A stretch of 64,000 bases of DNA, taken from assembly GCA_030267565.1 (NCBI GenBank), contig BRXU01000007.1, forward strand, positions 124,001 to 188,000. Direction: 5' to 3'. Each line of letters begins with the position of its first letter. The stretch's first letter is position 1. Made by a program: the position numbers and the translations under genes. Shown piece after piece: positions 11,031 to 22,900 of the stretch. Origin of the DNA: Pleodorina starrii. Taxonomy: Eukaryota; Chlorophyta; Chlorophyceae; Chlamydomonadales; Volvocaceae. The notes below the pieces were generated by a model. It was not told where the DNA came from. It saw nothing but the letters and a program-made list of their open reading frames with translations, and did no database searches.

Positions 11031-14000
11031 ATGCTTCGGCGGACAAGTTTGCCGCCCGTCAGCGGCAGTCAGAGATGGGGAATCGCAGATTTCCGTTCGT
11101 GTCGTGGAGCTCTCGCATTGCAATTATCATCATCGCGAACATCGCCTGGCGCGGGCTTTGGCGGTGTCGGGGCATTGCAACGCGAGCGCTATGGCTGCCG
11201 CCACATCGCCTGTGCAGCAACTGGCCGGACTGGAAGTGAACTCCCTCGGGACTGGACGGAGGTACGAGTCGGGCATTGACGCCGGGCCATCTCCCTCGGC
11301 AACCTGCTTCGCTGCACCCATGCATGGGCAGTTGGGCACCTCCTCCCCAGAGCCCCGCCTCAACCATATATCCTAAGAGCGCCATCCAAATCCCACTTCA
11401 AACAGCGTCAGCTTTCCCCACATCAAGCTTCGACATGTGATAACCCAACTCAGCCGAACCACCCAGCCACACCCATCGCGCCTCTTGCCGCCCGTCATGC
11501 TCCTCCTTTTCTCCCGTGCCCTCCCTCCCTCGACCTGAAAAACCCTGACAGGTGGTATCCTGGTCCCGCTCCGAGTTCCGCCGCTGCGTGTCTCCCTCCC
11601 TGCCCGACAGCGCCCTCCACCTCGCCAAGGTCTGTCTGCTGGTGGCGCTGGAGGAGGAGGCGGCACGCAGCGGCGAGGCACCCCACCCGGAGCTCCAGGA
11701 GCTGATGGCGGAGGCGAGCGGCAGCCTCAGGTGCGGAGGGCGGGCGGACGGGCGGGCGAGTGTGTGTTTCCGCGTGTGTTTCCGCGTGTGTTGCGTGCAT
11801 GTGCGTGTCTGCGTGTATGTGCGTGTGCGTGTCCGTGTGTGCGTGTGTGTGTGCGTGTGGTGCGTGTACTGGCCCCCCGCGCCCGATGCCTTCCAAACTC
11901 CGCATGTCACAGCCTTCGCTCGTGTTTATCCGGCTGCCAGCTGCATCCTCCGCGTCCTTCGTCCCCGCGCGCTAGAGGCCACTTCCCCTGGATGTACGGT
12001 ACGGCACAACCCATTGTTTGCTTTATGTTCTTCCAGGTCATTGTTTCATGTTCTTTCAGGTCGAGACGCCCCCCCCGGCCCCCTCCGCCTCCCCGCGTCG
12101 CCACCGTCCGCCTTCGCTGCAGTTTCTTCTTTCCATTATTTCTTACCATTTTCTTCCTCCTTCCTCCTTCCCCTCGGAAGGCCCCGGAGCGCCGCCAGTG
12201 CGAGCACCTGGAGCGGGGAGCGACTGGAGGCGCTGGCGGCGGAGGTGGCGGCGTTGCTGGACCAACAGCTGGAGGAGAGCGTGCAGTACAGGGCGGCGGC
12301 GGCGCCGCCGCCGCCGCCGCCGCCGTCGGGCCCGGATGCCGCCGCCGCCGCTAGCAGCAGCAGCGCCGCCGCCGCCGAGTGCCGTCACCCGGACGGCCAC
12401 TCCCTTCCGTCGACGTCGGGCCTGGCGGCTTCGCAGCCTGACGGCGCCGCCGCCGGTGTCGCCGCCGATGCCGTCGCTTCGAGCAGTTTTGATTTTGCGG
12501 CGGAGCAGGAGCAGCTGCTGGATCGGATCCACACCAGCAGACCGGGAGCCGTTGGTAGTAGCAGCCGCAACGCTGCCGGCAGTAGTAGCAGCAGCAGGCA
12601 TGGCGGGAAAGATAGGAGCGGCAACGGCGGCGGTGAGGATGGCGGCGGCGGTGAGGATGGCGGGAGCGGCGATGTCGACGGCAGGTATTACGGCTCCGCT
12701 TGGCCGAGCGGTCGACGGGTGTACGGCAGGCGGCAGGCGCTGTACAGGCGGTACCCCGTACAGACGCTGGCGGCGGTCAACACGGTGTTGTTTGACCGGC
12801 ACGGCTACCAGCCGTGTAATCGGTACGGCGTCCCAAGGTACGAACGTGGCTGCCCACTTATCGACCTGGTCCACCTCCCCTGGACCCTCCTCATCGTCAT
12901 CACCACCCCCGTGTCCCCATCACCGCTGAGGGGCTCCGTGCCTAACCGTGCCGTCCCGCCCCTCCCGCCCCGTCCCGTCCGCCCCTCCCCCCCCTCAGCG
13001 ACCACCAGCTGTCTGCCGTGTTGGAGCGGGGTGTGGGTGCCAGTGCGGCGCTGTCCATTCTGTATCTCGAGGTGTGCGACAGGTTGGGATTCCCGCTGGC
13101 AGCCAGACCGCTGGAGGACGGCAGGTGGGAGGGGGGCCGGGGGGCTGGGGGGTCAGGGAGTGATATGCTCCTTTATATAAAAATGAGTCACTGCGGACGT
13201 TGGCGGGGCTGGGGGGGCGGCAGGTGGGCTGGGTGCTTGTTTGATTGGGGAGGTGGGAGAGGAGACTTGCAGCAATGAGCCAATGACGGGCGGGCACCCC
13301 ACCCTACCCTACCCAACACAACACAACTCCAACTCCGCTCCTCCCACACGCACACACACGCACCACGCACACACGCACCACGCACCACGCAGGTACTTTG
13401 TGTTGTGGCCCGTGGACGCGCCGCTGACGGCCGACGGGCAGCGCTTCCTGGTGGATCCGTACGGCAGGGGCGGCCTGCTGCTGTTGGATGAGGTACGACA
13501 CCGTACGGTACAGCACGGCACGGAATCGGAACCTCCAAGCATGGTGGCTCTCAATCCAATCGGGGGACTCCGCTTCTTGGGACAACCCAGTGCCGCTGAG
13601 AACACCACAAGGATGGCATCCATTCGCATCGGCACGTTGGAGATATCGGTTACCGGTATACGCAATCTCCCGGTGCACGGCAGTGTCGTACACGTTTTGT
13701 AGTACAAAGTAATAAGTCACCAGGTCGGTTCGGCACCTATTATTTTTTCTTCTGCCTCTGACGCAATGCGCCGATGATGTCAAAAGGTAGAGGAGTCTGT
13801 TGAGCCACGCGCCACCCTTGTAAACCACAACAAGAAACGAATCGGGAGGCAACGGGGGGCTTGGCAGGCGTACCCTGCTGTGCTGCTTGTTTAGGTTTGG
13901 TTTTGCAGTACACAGTGACGTACACAGTGCCGCGCTGCGTCGCCTCCTCCACCTCCGCCGCCGCCGCCAGGTGTGCGAGATCTTCGGTGTTGAGGAGGGC

Positions 14001-16183
14001 TCGCTGATCCCCGCCAGCCGCCGCGAGCTGTTGGCCGCACTGCTGGGGGAGCTGCGGGACGCGCACTGGGCCGCAGCGGCGGGCTGCTCGCCGGCGCCGG
14101 GCGCCATGGTGCCGCTGAGCGTGGAAACCGCCCTGGAGAACAAGGTGGGATGGGCGCGTGTGCGCGTGGGTGGGTGGGTGTGGGTGGGTGGGTGGGTGGG
14201 TGGGTGGGTGGGTGGGAGACGCTGCCAGCGACCCGGAAGAGGGACGCTTCGTCTCCACCCCGGGACCAAACGCCAAGACCGCCGAAAAGCTGCTCTTCTC
14301 CCCGGGAATCAGCTGCCGCTCAGTCCCCGGTGGCTCAGCCCACCCGCCTATCTGCCATATAAACCGCCCGCCTGTCTGCCTGTCTGCCTGCCTAGTTGGG
14401 CAACCATCTCGCCGCCTGCCCGCCCGCCCGCCTGTTTGCAGGTGGTGGTTCCGGTCAGCGGCGTGCGCGCGGCGTCGCTGCGGAGGGCTCTGGCGGCGGC
14501 GGAGAAGCGGCTGTGGCTGCTGCCCGACGACTGGTACGGCGGGCGTGACGGGGGATACTGGGGGAGGGAGACTGGGGAGGGGCAGAGACTGGGAGTGGAT
14601 GCACACCAGGGAGAAGCAGCATCCGGTCGAGTCTCTATTGCCAGAAGACGGGAAGCAGAAACTGTGTATTTGAAGGTTTACGGCCGACGATTTCCCAATG
14701 GTTTAATATCGGTTAAGATCGGTCTACGGCCCACGTCTGAGGCAAGCAGTGGCCAGCAGTGACGGCCGGGCGGACGCAACGCAGCCGCGAACGGCTCCGC
14801 ACCTGAGGGTTACATGAGCCGTAGATTTGATAAAGGACAGAGCCCGTTGGCTGCGCCCGACTCGTAATGTGACGGCGCCGGATGCGTGACATGCGAAGTG
14901 TGAAGTGTGAAGGCCTGGTGAGCCGCCGGTGTGCGCCAGCGCGCGTTTGAGACCGAGTCCCCCGTGTGTGTGTGTGTGCCCTGGAATGGATCCGCAATGG
15001 ATCCGCAATGGATCCGCAATGGATCCGCAATGGATCCGCAATGGATCCGCAATGGATCCGCAATGGATCCGGAATGGATCCGCAATGGATCCGCAATGGA
15101 TCCGCAATGGACCCGCAATGGATCCGGAATGGATCCGCAATGGATCCGCAATGGATCCGCAATGGATCCGCAATGGATCCGCAATGGATCCGCAATGGAT
15201 CTGCCGGTGGTGGCGTCTGGCGTAGCTTCCCACCTGCTCCCCCCCCCTGCCTCCCGCGCCCCCTGCCGCCCCTTGGCGGGCCCCCTCGCAGCGAGGCGCA
15301 ACTGCAGTACGGCCTCCTGCTGTACTTTAGCCGGCGGTACGACGACGCGTGGATCGAGCTGGCGCTTTACCTGGAGCGCTTCGCGAGCGGCGCCGCCGCC
15401 GGCGGGCCGCAGGCGGCGCCGTTGGCGATTGCGACGGCGGCGGCGGCGCCGCCGCCGCCGCCGCCGCAGCAACCGCCAGCTACGTTCGTCCCAGCTGCTC
15501 CGGCCCAAATAGGGGATAACCCAAATCTGACGGGACTAAAGGTTACGGATGCAAGTGGGGAAGTGAGCGCTGTACGCAGCGGCGAGCAAGGACAGTTTCC
15601 GGTTCCGATCGCAACGGCGGGGACAGCCCTGGCAAGGGAAGCTCCACAGGCGAGTTTCGGAGCTCTCGGGCAGCCCACCGGGCCGGCAGGGGCAGCTCCA
15701 CAGACGGGTTTCGGAGCTCTCGGGCAGCCCACCGGGCCGGCAGGGGCAGCTCCACAGACGGGTTCCGGAGCGCTCGGCCAGCCCACCGGGCCGGCAGGGG
15801 CCTGCAGCAGTGGCGGCGCTGCTGTGGTGGCGGAGGGGGCGTGCGAGGAGCCATGTGGGTCGGGGCGGCAGGCGGGTCGGGAGAGGGCGGAGGCGGAGGC
15901 GGAGGCGGAGAAGGGGCCGGCGTCGAGAGCGCGCAGTACGGGCCTGAGTGCCACGGCTTCGGATGCGGTGGGAGGCGTGGATGCTGCTGAGTCGGATGAT
16001 GCTGGAGTGCGAGCAGCATCGTCGCCATCGTCGACGCCGCCGCCCGTCAGCTCGGATGCGCCAGCGGCGGCGCCGGCGGCGGCGCCGGCGGCCGCCGCCG
16101 GCGCGTCTGCTAGCTCAGCGACGCAAGTGGCTGTGCTAGTCGAGAGGATCCGGCTTGTGTTGGACTTCGCGCCGGCACAATGA
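11031..16183 (+). CDS. SirB1/transglutaminase-core-2-like protein
   Basis: Eight exons give 816 residues: 11031-11261, 11552-11730, 12181-12837, 12999-13124, 13393-13492, 13971-14144, 14442-14533 and 15292-16183. Exon 3 could instead start at 12199, 18 bases later and still in frame. The first 77 residues are rich in Arg, Ser and Ala and look like an organelle transit peptide. The core matches the SirB1 N-terminal family: a helical segment near LAAEVAALLDQQ, then AAVNTVLFDRHGYQPCN, the hallmark LERGVGASAALSILYLEV, and RFLVDPYGRGGLLLLDE. A tetratricopeptide-like helix pair follows (QLQYGLLLYFSRRYDDAWIE). The family is widespread in bacteria and plastids; its biochemical role is poorly defined. 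The tail after residue ~560 is Ala/Pro/Gly low complexity with a repeated block LGQPTGPAGAAPQTG. Poly-Ala and poly-Pro stretches interrupt exon 3. Confidence 0.82.
14164..14217. repeat. GGGT repeat in SirB1-like intron 6
   Basis: About 12 GGGT/GGTG units beginning 20 bases after the splice donor at 14145. Confidence 0.85.
14985..15201. repeat. 11-bp minisatellite, about 20 copies, each with a BamHI site
   Basis: The unit AATGGATCCGC recurs in a head-to-tail array in the last intron of the SirB1-like gene. Only a few units vary (CCGGAATGG, GACCCGC, and a last GGATCTGCC). Because the unit is 11 bases and has no stop in any register, all three forward frames stay open and read a repeated 11-residue peptide; this is a by-product, not a gene. 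Confidence 0.95.
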
Positions 16184-16991
16184 GCTAGCCGGATACGGTT
16201 TTGGTTATGTAACAGCATGGTTTTGTTGGAATTTTGGTTGGGGAATTTCCCCCCCTCTGCAGGAGGATCGCTCGTTAGGTTTGGCGGCTAAACTGGAAAG
16301 AGCCCCGCGAAATGTTTAGTTTTGCCCTCGGTTACGCCTGTGCGTCCATGAAGCTGTCAAGCCGAATGCAGGATAACTGAACACGATGAAATGGAACAAG
16401 CATTATGGCCTCTCTTGTTCGGTTTTGACGGTTCAAGCGAACGCAACTTTTTCGGTTGTTTTCTTGATGGTTTTCGAGCCCACAAAATAGCAGGTTCCAT
16501 CGGGCTTTTTCATTTATATCGAAATTTTTAATACTCATTCGATGCACAAACGTATGTTGCTCGGCGACCGAAATCGGTTCGCCAGCCACCTGCAGGTGGT
16601 TTGCGTCTCGGACCGTCCTTAAACTGATTGACGTCGTATGCATAGATGTGAGTAGGAAAAGTAATGTATCCATACAGTCAGTAATAGAAAATTGAGCTGG
16701 CAACATTTGCGAATTGTTGTCGCAGGCGCTGCGATCCGTCCAAAGTCGTGTTCATGTAAGCCGGAGTTTACAAGTACCCATTCCACCATACGTACCCAGA
16801 CCTTTCCCTTATACAGTTCTGATACTCATACATAGCCCTTACATCAGTCCGATAATTTGCAAATTTGCGGTTTGGTCCCTGTGTTGTTGTTTCCTGGATT
16901 CGCGGGTCGGGCTCTTGACGCTGCCCAAGCCTAGAAGCCTCGGCCTCGCAGTTGTTCTTCCATCAGAATAACCCGGTTCGTCATCTTCGCG
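16184..16991. other. Region between SirB1-like gene and gene B
   Basis: Holds the 3' UTR of the SirB1-like gene and the 5' region of gene B. Base composition is close to even. No further gene or RNA is seen. Confidence 0.45.
16208..16212 (+). terminator. Candidate polyadenylation signal of the SirB1-like gene
   Basis: TGTAA 25 bases after the stop codon. This is close for an algal 3' UTR, so a later site may be used. Confidence 0.3.
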
Positions 16992-19900
16992 ATGCACAGC
17001 GATGTGCCAGACAACAGCGAGGCGCCGCGGCGCCTGCTGCGGCCCTACGAACTGGACCTCAGTTCCGCAAAGGAACCCCAGAACCGTCAACAGGCTCGGA
17101 GCTCCGTAAGTTCCTCTAGGGGGCGGAATAGCGTCATGGATTGTCTCCATACTTACTCGCTGAGGGAGTTCTGGAGGGCCTGGCTTTGGCGGACTTTCCG
17201 AGGAAGCGCCCGGGCATACTTTTGGCATTGACGCGCGGTTGGCACAAGGCCAGCGTTGTTGACGCGCTTAGCATTATACTTACCTCTTATGCACATACGC
17301 GTTCCTCCAGCGCGTCAGCAGCTGTGTATCACGTTGTCGCTCGGGCGCCTGCGTTTGCGGCCTGAGCCGCGCGCGGCGCCTTTCAAAACGCGCGCGCCAG
17401 ACACCTTGAAAATGTAGCTTCCCGAATTCATGTTAAAAGGTTGTTCATATGCGTAAATTGTTACCAAAGTCAGTCGGCCACCGTATCCTCACAGCGCCCG
17501 CGAAAATGTTTACCGCGTGTTTAGGCGCCTGCGGCTGACCGACCCGTGGGTCACACGAGTCCTCCGCCCCGCCCCGCCCCTCCACTGGCAGGTATGGCAG
17601 TCCGAGCGCCTCGCCCACGGCTACGCCGGCGGAATCTATCGCGGAGTCGAAGATCTGGGTCAAAATCTGGATCCAAGCCTTGGCTTCGATCCAGACGCCG
17701 CCGCCTTTCAAGCACGCCGTAGCCCCGTCCTGCGCATCGGCGAGCAGCCCACACCACTGGAGGCGCCAGGCATGGCGGAGCCGTACTCACGTACGGCACC
17801 ATGGACCGTGCCGTACAGGGGTGGCGGCGGCGGCGGCTCGTCCGTGCCTTGGGAGGGCGGCGCCGCCGCCGTTGGCGATCCCGCTGACCCCTACCAAGCG
17901 GCACGCCGCTACGACCGCCAGCCCTCTCCCCAGCTGAATCCCGCACTGGCCCGGCAGCACCGAAACCACAGGTACCCAGCCCCCAGAGACGCCGCCGCCG
18001 CCTTCGTCGCTGCCGCCGCCGCCGGCGCGGCCTCGCCGTTCACGACGACGCCAGTGTACGGCATGGGCCCGCCGCTGCAGCGAATGTACGAGCAACAGCC
18101 GCCACCCCAGCCGCAACAACAGCACGCGCAGCACGCGCGCGGGCCGGCGACGTCGGTGCAGCAGATTCCCGGCCGGTCCGGCGGCTACTACGCCGGCGGC
18201 AGGGCCGCCGTCGGCGAGGCGGACGAGGCGCCGGCGGCGCAGCAGTGGCAGTTCGTACCGCAGCCCTCGCCGTCGCCGCCGCAAGTACAGCAGCACCACC
18301 AGCCGCCAACGAAGCCTATGGATCAGGAGGCGGCGGGGCAGCTGGGGCCGAACCGCAGCCCTGCCACCTGGCCCCAGCAGCATCGAGTCAGCAGCGGCGG
18401 CCTGCCGCACCAGGCGCAACAGGCGCGCTACTCGCCGTACTCGCCGTACCCGTCGCCAGCTGAGGGCACGGCGGCGCGCCATCACCTGACCGGTGCCGCG
18501 GGCGCTGGCGGCGGCGGCGGCGGCGGCGGCGCGGAGCTCGCCGCCGCGCCTGCACGCGCGGCGCCGTTGACGCGGCCGTGGTCGCCGTCGCAGCCCCAGC
18601 AGGCATCTGGGTCGTACTTGTACGGCAGCCCCCTGGAGAACTACCTGGCGCAGGAGCTGCAGCGGCGGCAGAATGCGAGCCTGGCGGCGGCGGCGCAGCG
18701 CGACGCCGCCGCCGCCGCCGCCGCCGAGGCGGCGGCAGCGGAGGTGCCGACGTCGTATGACGCGAACGTCGCCGAATACCTGGTGGATTTCCCGGGAGCC
18801 GAAGGAGGAGGAGGAGGCGGTGGCGGTGACGCGGGTGAAGGCGCGGGCGAGGGCTCCAGGCAGCGGCGCCTCGACGGCGGGGAGGAGGAAGGCAGTGGCG
18901 GCCGCGACGGGGCGGCATCGGCGAGTGGCGAGCAGCGGGGACAGCCTTGCGCCCCTCCGAGGTACGACAGCGCTCCTCCAAGGTACGACAACGCCGCTGG
19001 CAAAGAATACGGCGTCAGGAGCTGCGGCGGCGCGGCCAATGTGGAGGCCGCAGCACGGCGGGAGCTGGGGGTCGGTGCTGAGGCCGGGCCGGCGAAATCG
19101 GCGGGTGCGTCGTACGACAGGAAGGGTAGCAGCGGCGACGGGAATGCCGGTGGCGACGGCGGCGGCAGCGGCGACGGCGGCGACGTTTCAACGGAGGATG
19201 TCTCTCCTCGCGAAGCCGCGCCGCGGCTTGCCGCCGCCGCAGGCGCCGCCGCCGACGGCGGCGGCGGCGGCGCGGGCACGGCGGAGGCAGAGGCGGGTGA
19301 GGAGTTCGGCGGGTCAAGTGGCGAAGGCCGCGCGGCGACGGCTCCCACCGCCGCCACGAAACCGGCCTCGGTCATCCCCGCCGCCGCCGGCCTAGCGCGC
19401 TCTAGAAGCGCTGCGTCGATGGGCCGCGTTACCGCACCGGCGGCCGCCGCCGCCGCCGCCGCCACCACCGGCCCCGGCTCTCCAGCTTGCGGCGCTCCTG
19501 GTGCCGCTGCCGCCCCCGCTGCTGCTGCTGCTGCTGCTGCCGCTGCTGCCCCCGCCGCTGCTGCTGGTGCTTCCTCCGCTGGCCTGCTGCCTCTGACTGT
19601 GTTCCATGTGGATCGCAAGTGCCCCAAGGTGCTGGCTCCCAGGTCGGGACGGCTGGGGGACACCAAGCACCTGGTGCTGCCCACGGAGATTGCGGCGGTG
19701 AGGAAAGGGAGGGAGGGCGAGGAAGGGAGGGCGAGAGAGGGAGGGAGGGCGAGAGAGGGAGGGAGGGCAAGGAAGGGAGCGAGGGAGGGAGGGAGAGAGG
19801 CTCGAGCCGCACCAGAGGCATTGGCGCGACCGAAACACTTTCGCCCGAACCCCCGTGACACGGCCTCACGACCGAAAAGTACCGGTATCGGTAACTCCGC

Positions 19901-22900
19901 ACGTGCGCACGTTCACAGGCTCTTCCGACGGCCATCCGGCAGGGCGAGCAGCCCATTCGTGTGCGGGTGCGGGTGCTGCCGCCGGGGCCGCACGCAAAGG
20001 GCGCCGGCGCCGCGGTTGAGGACGACGCGATGAGCAGCGGCGATGATGAGGACGAGGAGGAGCCGGAGGCGGCGGCGGCGGCTCGGGAGGCGGAGCTGCG
20101 GCGGCGGGCAAGCGGGGCAGCTGAAGACCTGGGCGAGATTGTGTGTTTCGTCGGGAGTGGACCGGGAGGCAACAGGGCGCTGCAGGTGGGTGGAAAGGTA
20201 GCGGGTGGCCGCGGCCCAGGTGGGTTTGACTACGAATACCGGTACTGGTGTGTTTCGTGGTTGAGTAGCCGTACAAGGCTGGTAGGGTATGCCGCCTGAC
20301 CGTAAAATACGGTATGCGGGTATGTGGGTTTCAAGAGCACTTCCAGGCATGCCTTTGGCCACATGAAAAACTGTAGTATGCAAAAAGTGACATGGGTATA
20401 ATATAAGGTCCTGCCGAGACTTGAACTCGGGTTACATGATTCAGAGTCATGTGTCCTAACCACTAGACCACAGGACCGGATCGGATGACGAAGATGGACT
20501 TCATTCAAATATATAATGTTATTATGTACGGATTGTACGGCAAGGCCACGCGAGGGTGGTGTGTGCGCCCTTGTGTGCGCCCTTGGAATGCGGATTTGTA
20601 TGTCACGATACCTGAAGTATTTTGCCCGCAGGTCGTAGTTTCGGAGCGCATGTACGGTCGTCGTACCGAGTACTTCCGGCTGCAGCCGGATTTCACGCTG
20701 GAGCTGGGGCTGGGAGCCCGGGTGATGCGCGCGGCGCCAAAGGCCGCGGCCGTGTCCACCAGGCCCGCGGCCGCAACCGATCCCGCAGCCGTGTTCGCGC
20801 ACCCCGGGCTTGGTGGCGGCCCGGCCAATGGCAGGAGCAGCGCGCCCAAGGCAACGGGTGAGGCTTGAGGGAGAGGCAAGATGGGCTAGATGGAGGCTGC
20901 CGTGTTGGTGCGGCGAAAAACCATAATTCGAATGGGATGATGTGGGCCACACGCACACACATACCGGTATCTGCCCGGCGTCCATGCCTCTCTTTTGCTC
21001 TCTATTGCTACGAAAACTTAGACGTTACTCGCAGCGTCTAGCTTTGTAACGATATAATATCGTGGTTAGAATTTGGCCTGTAAAACGATAATTTATTTAT
21101 GGTGACGGTGGCTTCAAGTTGGCTTATACTGTTACATACCGCCATGTGTACGATTGGTGTACGACAGAGTTCGGGAAATCGGAACGGAGTTTTGTTACAT
21201 ACGTTGTCATCTATCTGTCCTGCAGACACCGCCACGATCGAAGGCGGGAAGCCGGCCGGTCCCATGCCGACTAATGCCGCGGCTGAGGATCTCGCCGCGC
21301 AGCGACACGCCGGCTCCGTCGGCCCGATGGACACAGCCGCCGACAACACCCGCGCCGCCGAGCCAGACGCCGCCGCCGATGGCGCAGCGCCGCGGAGTGA
21401 GCCTGCTGTGATCACTCCAGGGAAGGCACAGGAGCCGGGAGGCCAGCAGGCGGCGATGCCCCCCGGAGTGGCGCAGGCGGTTGCAGCGCTGGCGGAGGCG
21501 GCAGCTGACGGCGCCGCCGCAGCGGCGGCGGCGGCGACGATGCAGCAGCAGGGAGGTCGCGTCGAGCCGGCGGCAGCGCCAGCGGCAGCGTTCAAGAAGG
21601 AGGAGGAGGAGGAGGAGGAGGAGGAGGAGAAGGAGGAGGGGCTGCGGCGCGGGGGCGACGAGCAGGACGAGCAGGACGAGCAGGGCATCGCCGCCGCCGG
21701 TACGGCGCCCCCGCGGCGCCGCAGCGCGCCACTGACGGACGACGATCTCGACTACGAGGTGCCGTACAATCACGCCGCTTCGGGGCGGCGAGGCTCCGGC
21801 GCCGCCGCCAACAACAACAACAACAGCGACAAGCAGGGCGCCGGCGTCGGCAAATGGGTCGTCATCGACGCGCCGGCGGCGGCGGCTGCGGCAGCGGCGG
21901 CGGCGGAGGGCGCATGCGGCGGCGGGACCCCCGGCGGCGGCGGCAAGCTGCCGCTGTCGGTACGGCGCAAGTACGTCAACAAGCAGCAGCCCGCCGTCAT
22001 GCGGACGAGCTCCGGCATCCTTGGCGGCAAGAAGCATCTGCCGGTGCCGCCGCAGATCCTAGAGGTGAGCTAGAAGAGATGATACACAAGATATCGCAGC
22101 GAAGGGATGGAGACGGGTGAAGGAGAAAAGGGTATTCGTGGGCAGTGAGGGCGTGTAGCATGGAGGTGAAGCATGGTGGTGAAACCGGCCCAAGGGAAGG
22201 AAAGGAGGACCGGAGGCAGGGAAGGAAAGGAGAGGGAAATGCCGTGTCGCCTGCCTTGTCACCTGCCGTACCACAGGCCCCTCGCCCTCTTCCCCAGGGG
22301 ACCGCTTGCTGCAACCCGATCCCATTGCACTCCAAAACCCTCCCTGCCTCCCTCCCTGCCTGCCGCCCTGCCTGCCTCACTCCCTCCACCGGTGCGGTGT
22401 CGTCTCTATCATACCTAACCCCATCCGTCTCCGTTCCCCGCCCCCCATCCCCCTGCCCCTCAGCTCCTCCCCTCAGATCAACGCAAGGGCCGCTCGCTAG
22501 TAACCGTCCGCGCACTTCACTTCACACCGCCGCCGCCGCCGTCGGCGGCGACGGCGGCCAGCCCAGCGGCCGCAGCGGCGGCAGCGGCCGATCCGTACGA
22601 CAGCGTGTCGTACGTTAATTGGCGGGAGAGGTGGCTGGGGGAGACGCAGTGCACCATAGGGCCCACCGGATCTCACGGATGCATCTCCCTGCAGCTCACG
22701 ATATTTGCCGAGATGTGGAATCGACCGCTTCTGTTCATGAGACTGCAAGTCGACGGCGCAATCGAGCTGGCGCTGGGTGACGTCGACGCCAGTCAGCCGC
22801 CGCCGCGGGCGCCCGCCGCCGCCGGCGGCGCCGGCGGCGGCTCCGCCGCCGCCGGCGGAGAGAAGGCGGGCGGCAGTGCCGGCGACGGGACGCCTGGCGG

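Noticed and set aside
14985..15201. CRISPR array
   Set aside because: Units are directly adjacent with no unique spacers, in a eukaryotic intron.
14966..15225. Repeat peptide coding frames over the 11-bp array
   Set aside because: All three frames are open only because the 11-base unit has no stop. The array lies in a well-supported intron.
16332..16971. Frames of 85-124 codons upstream of gene B
   Set aside because: Mixed low-GC composition with no recognisable motif. They occupy the promoter and UTR space of gene B.
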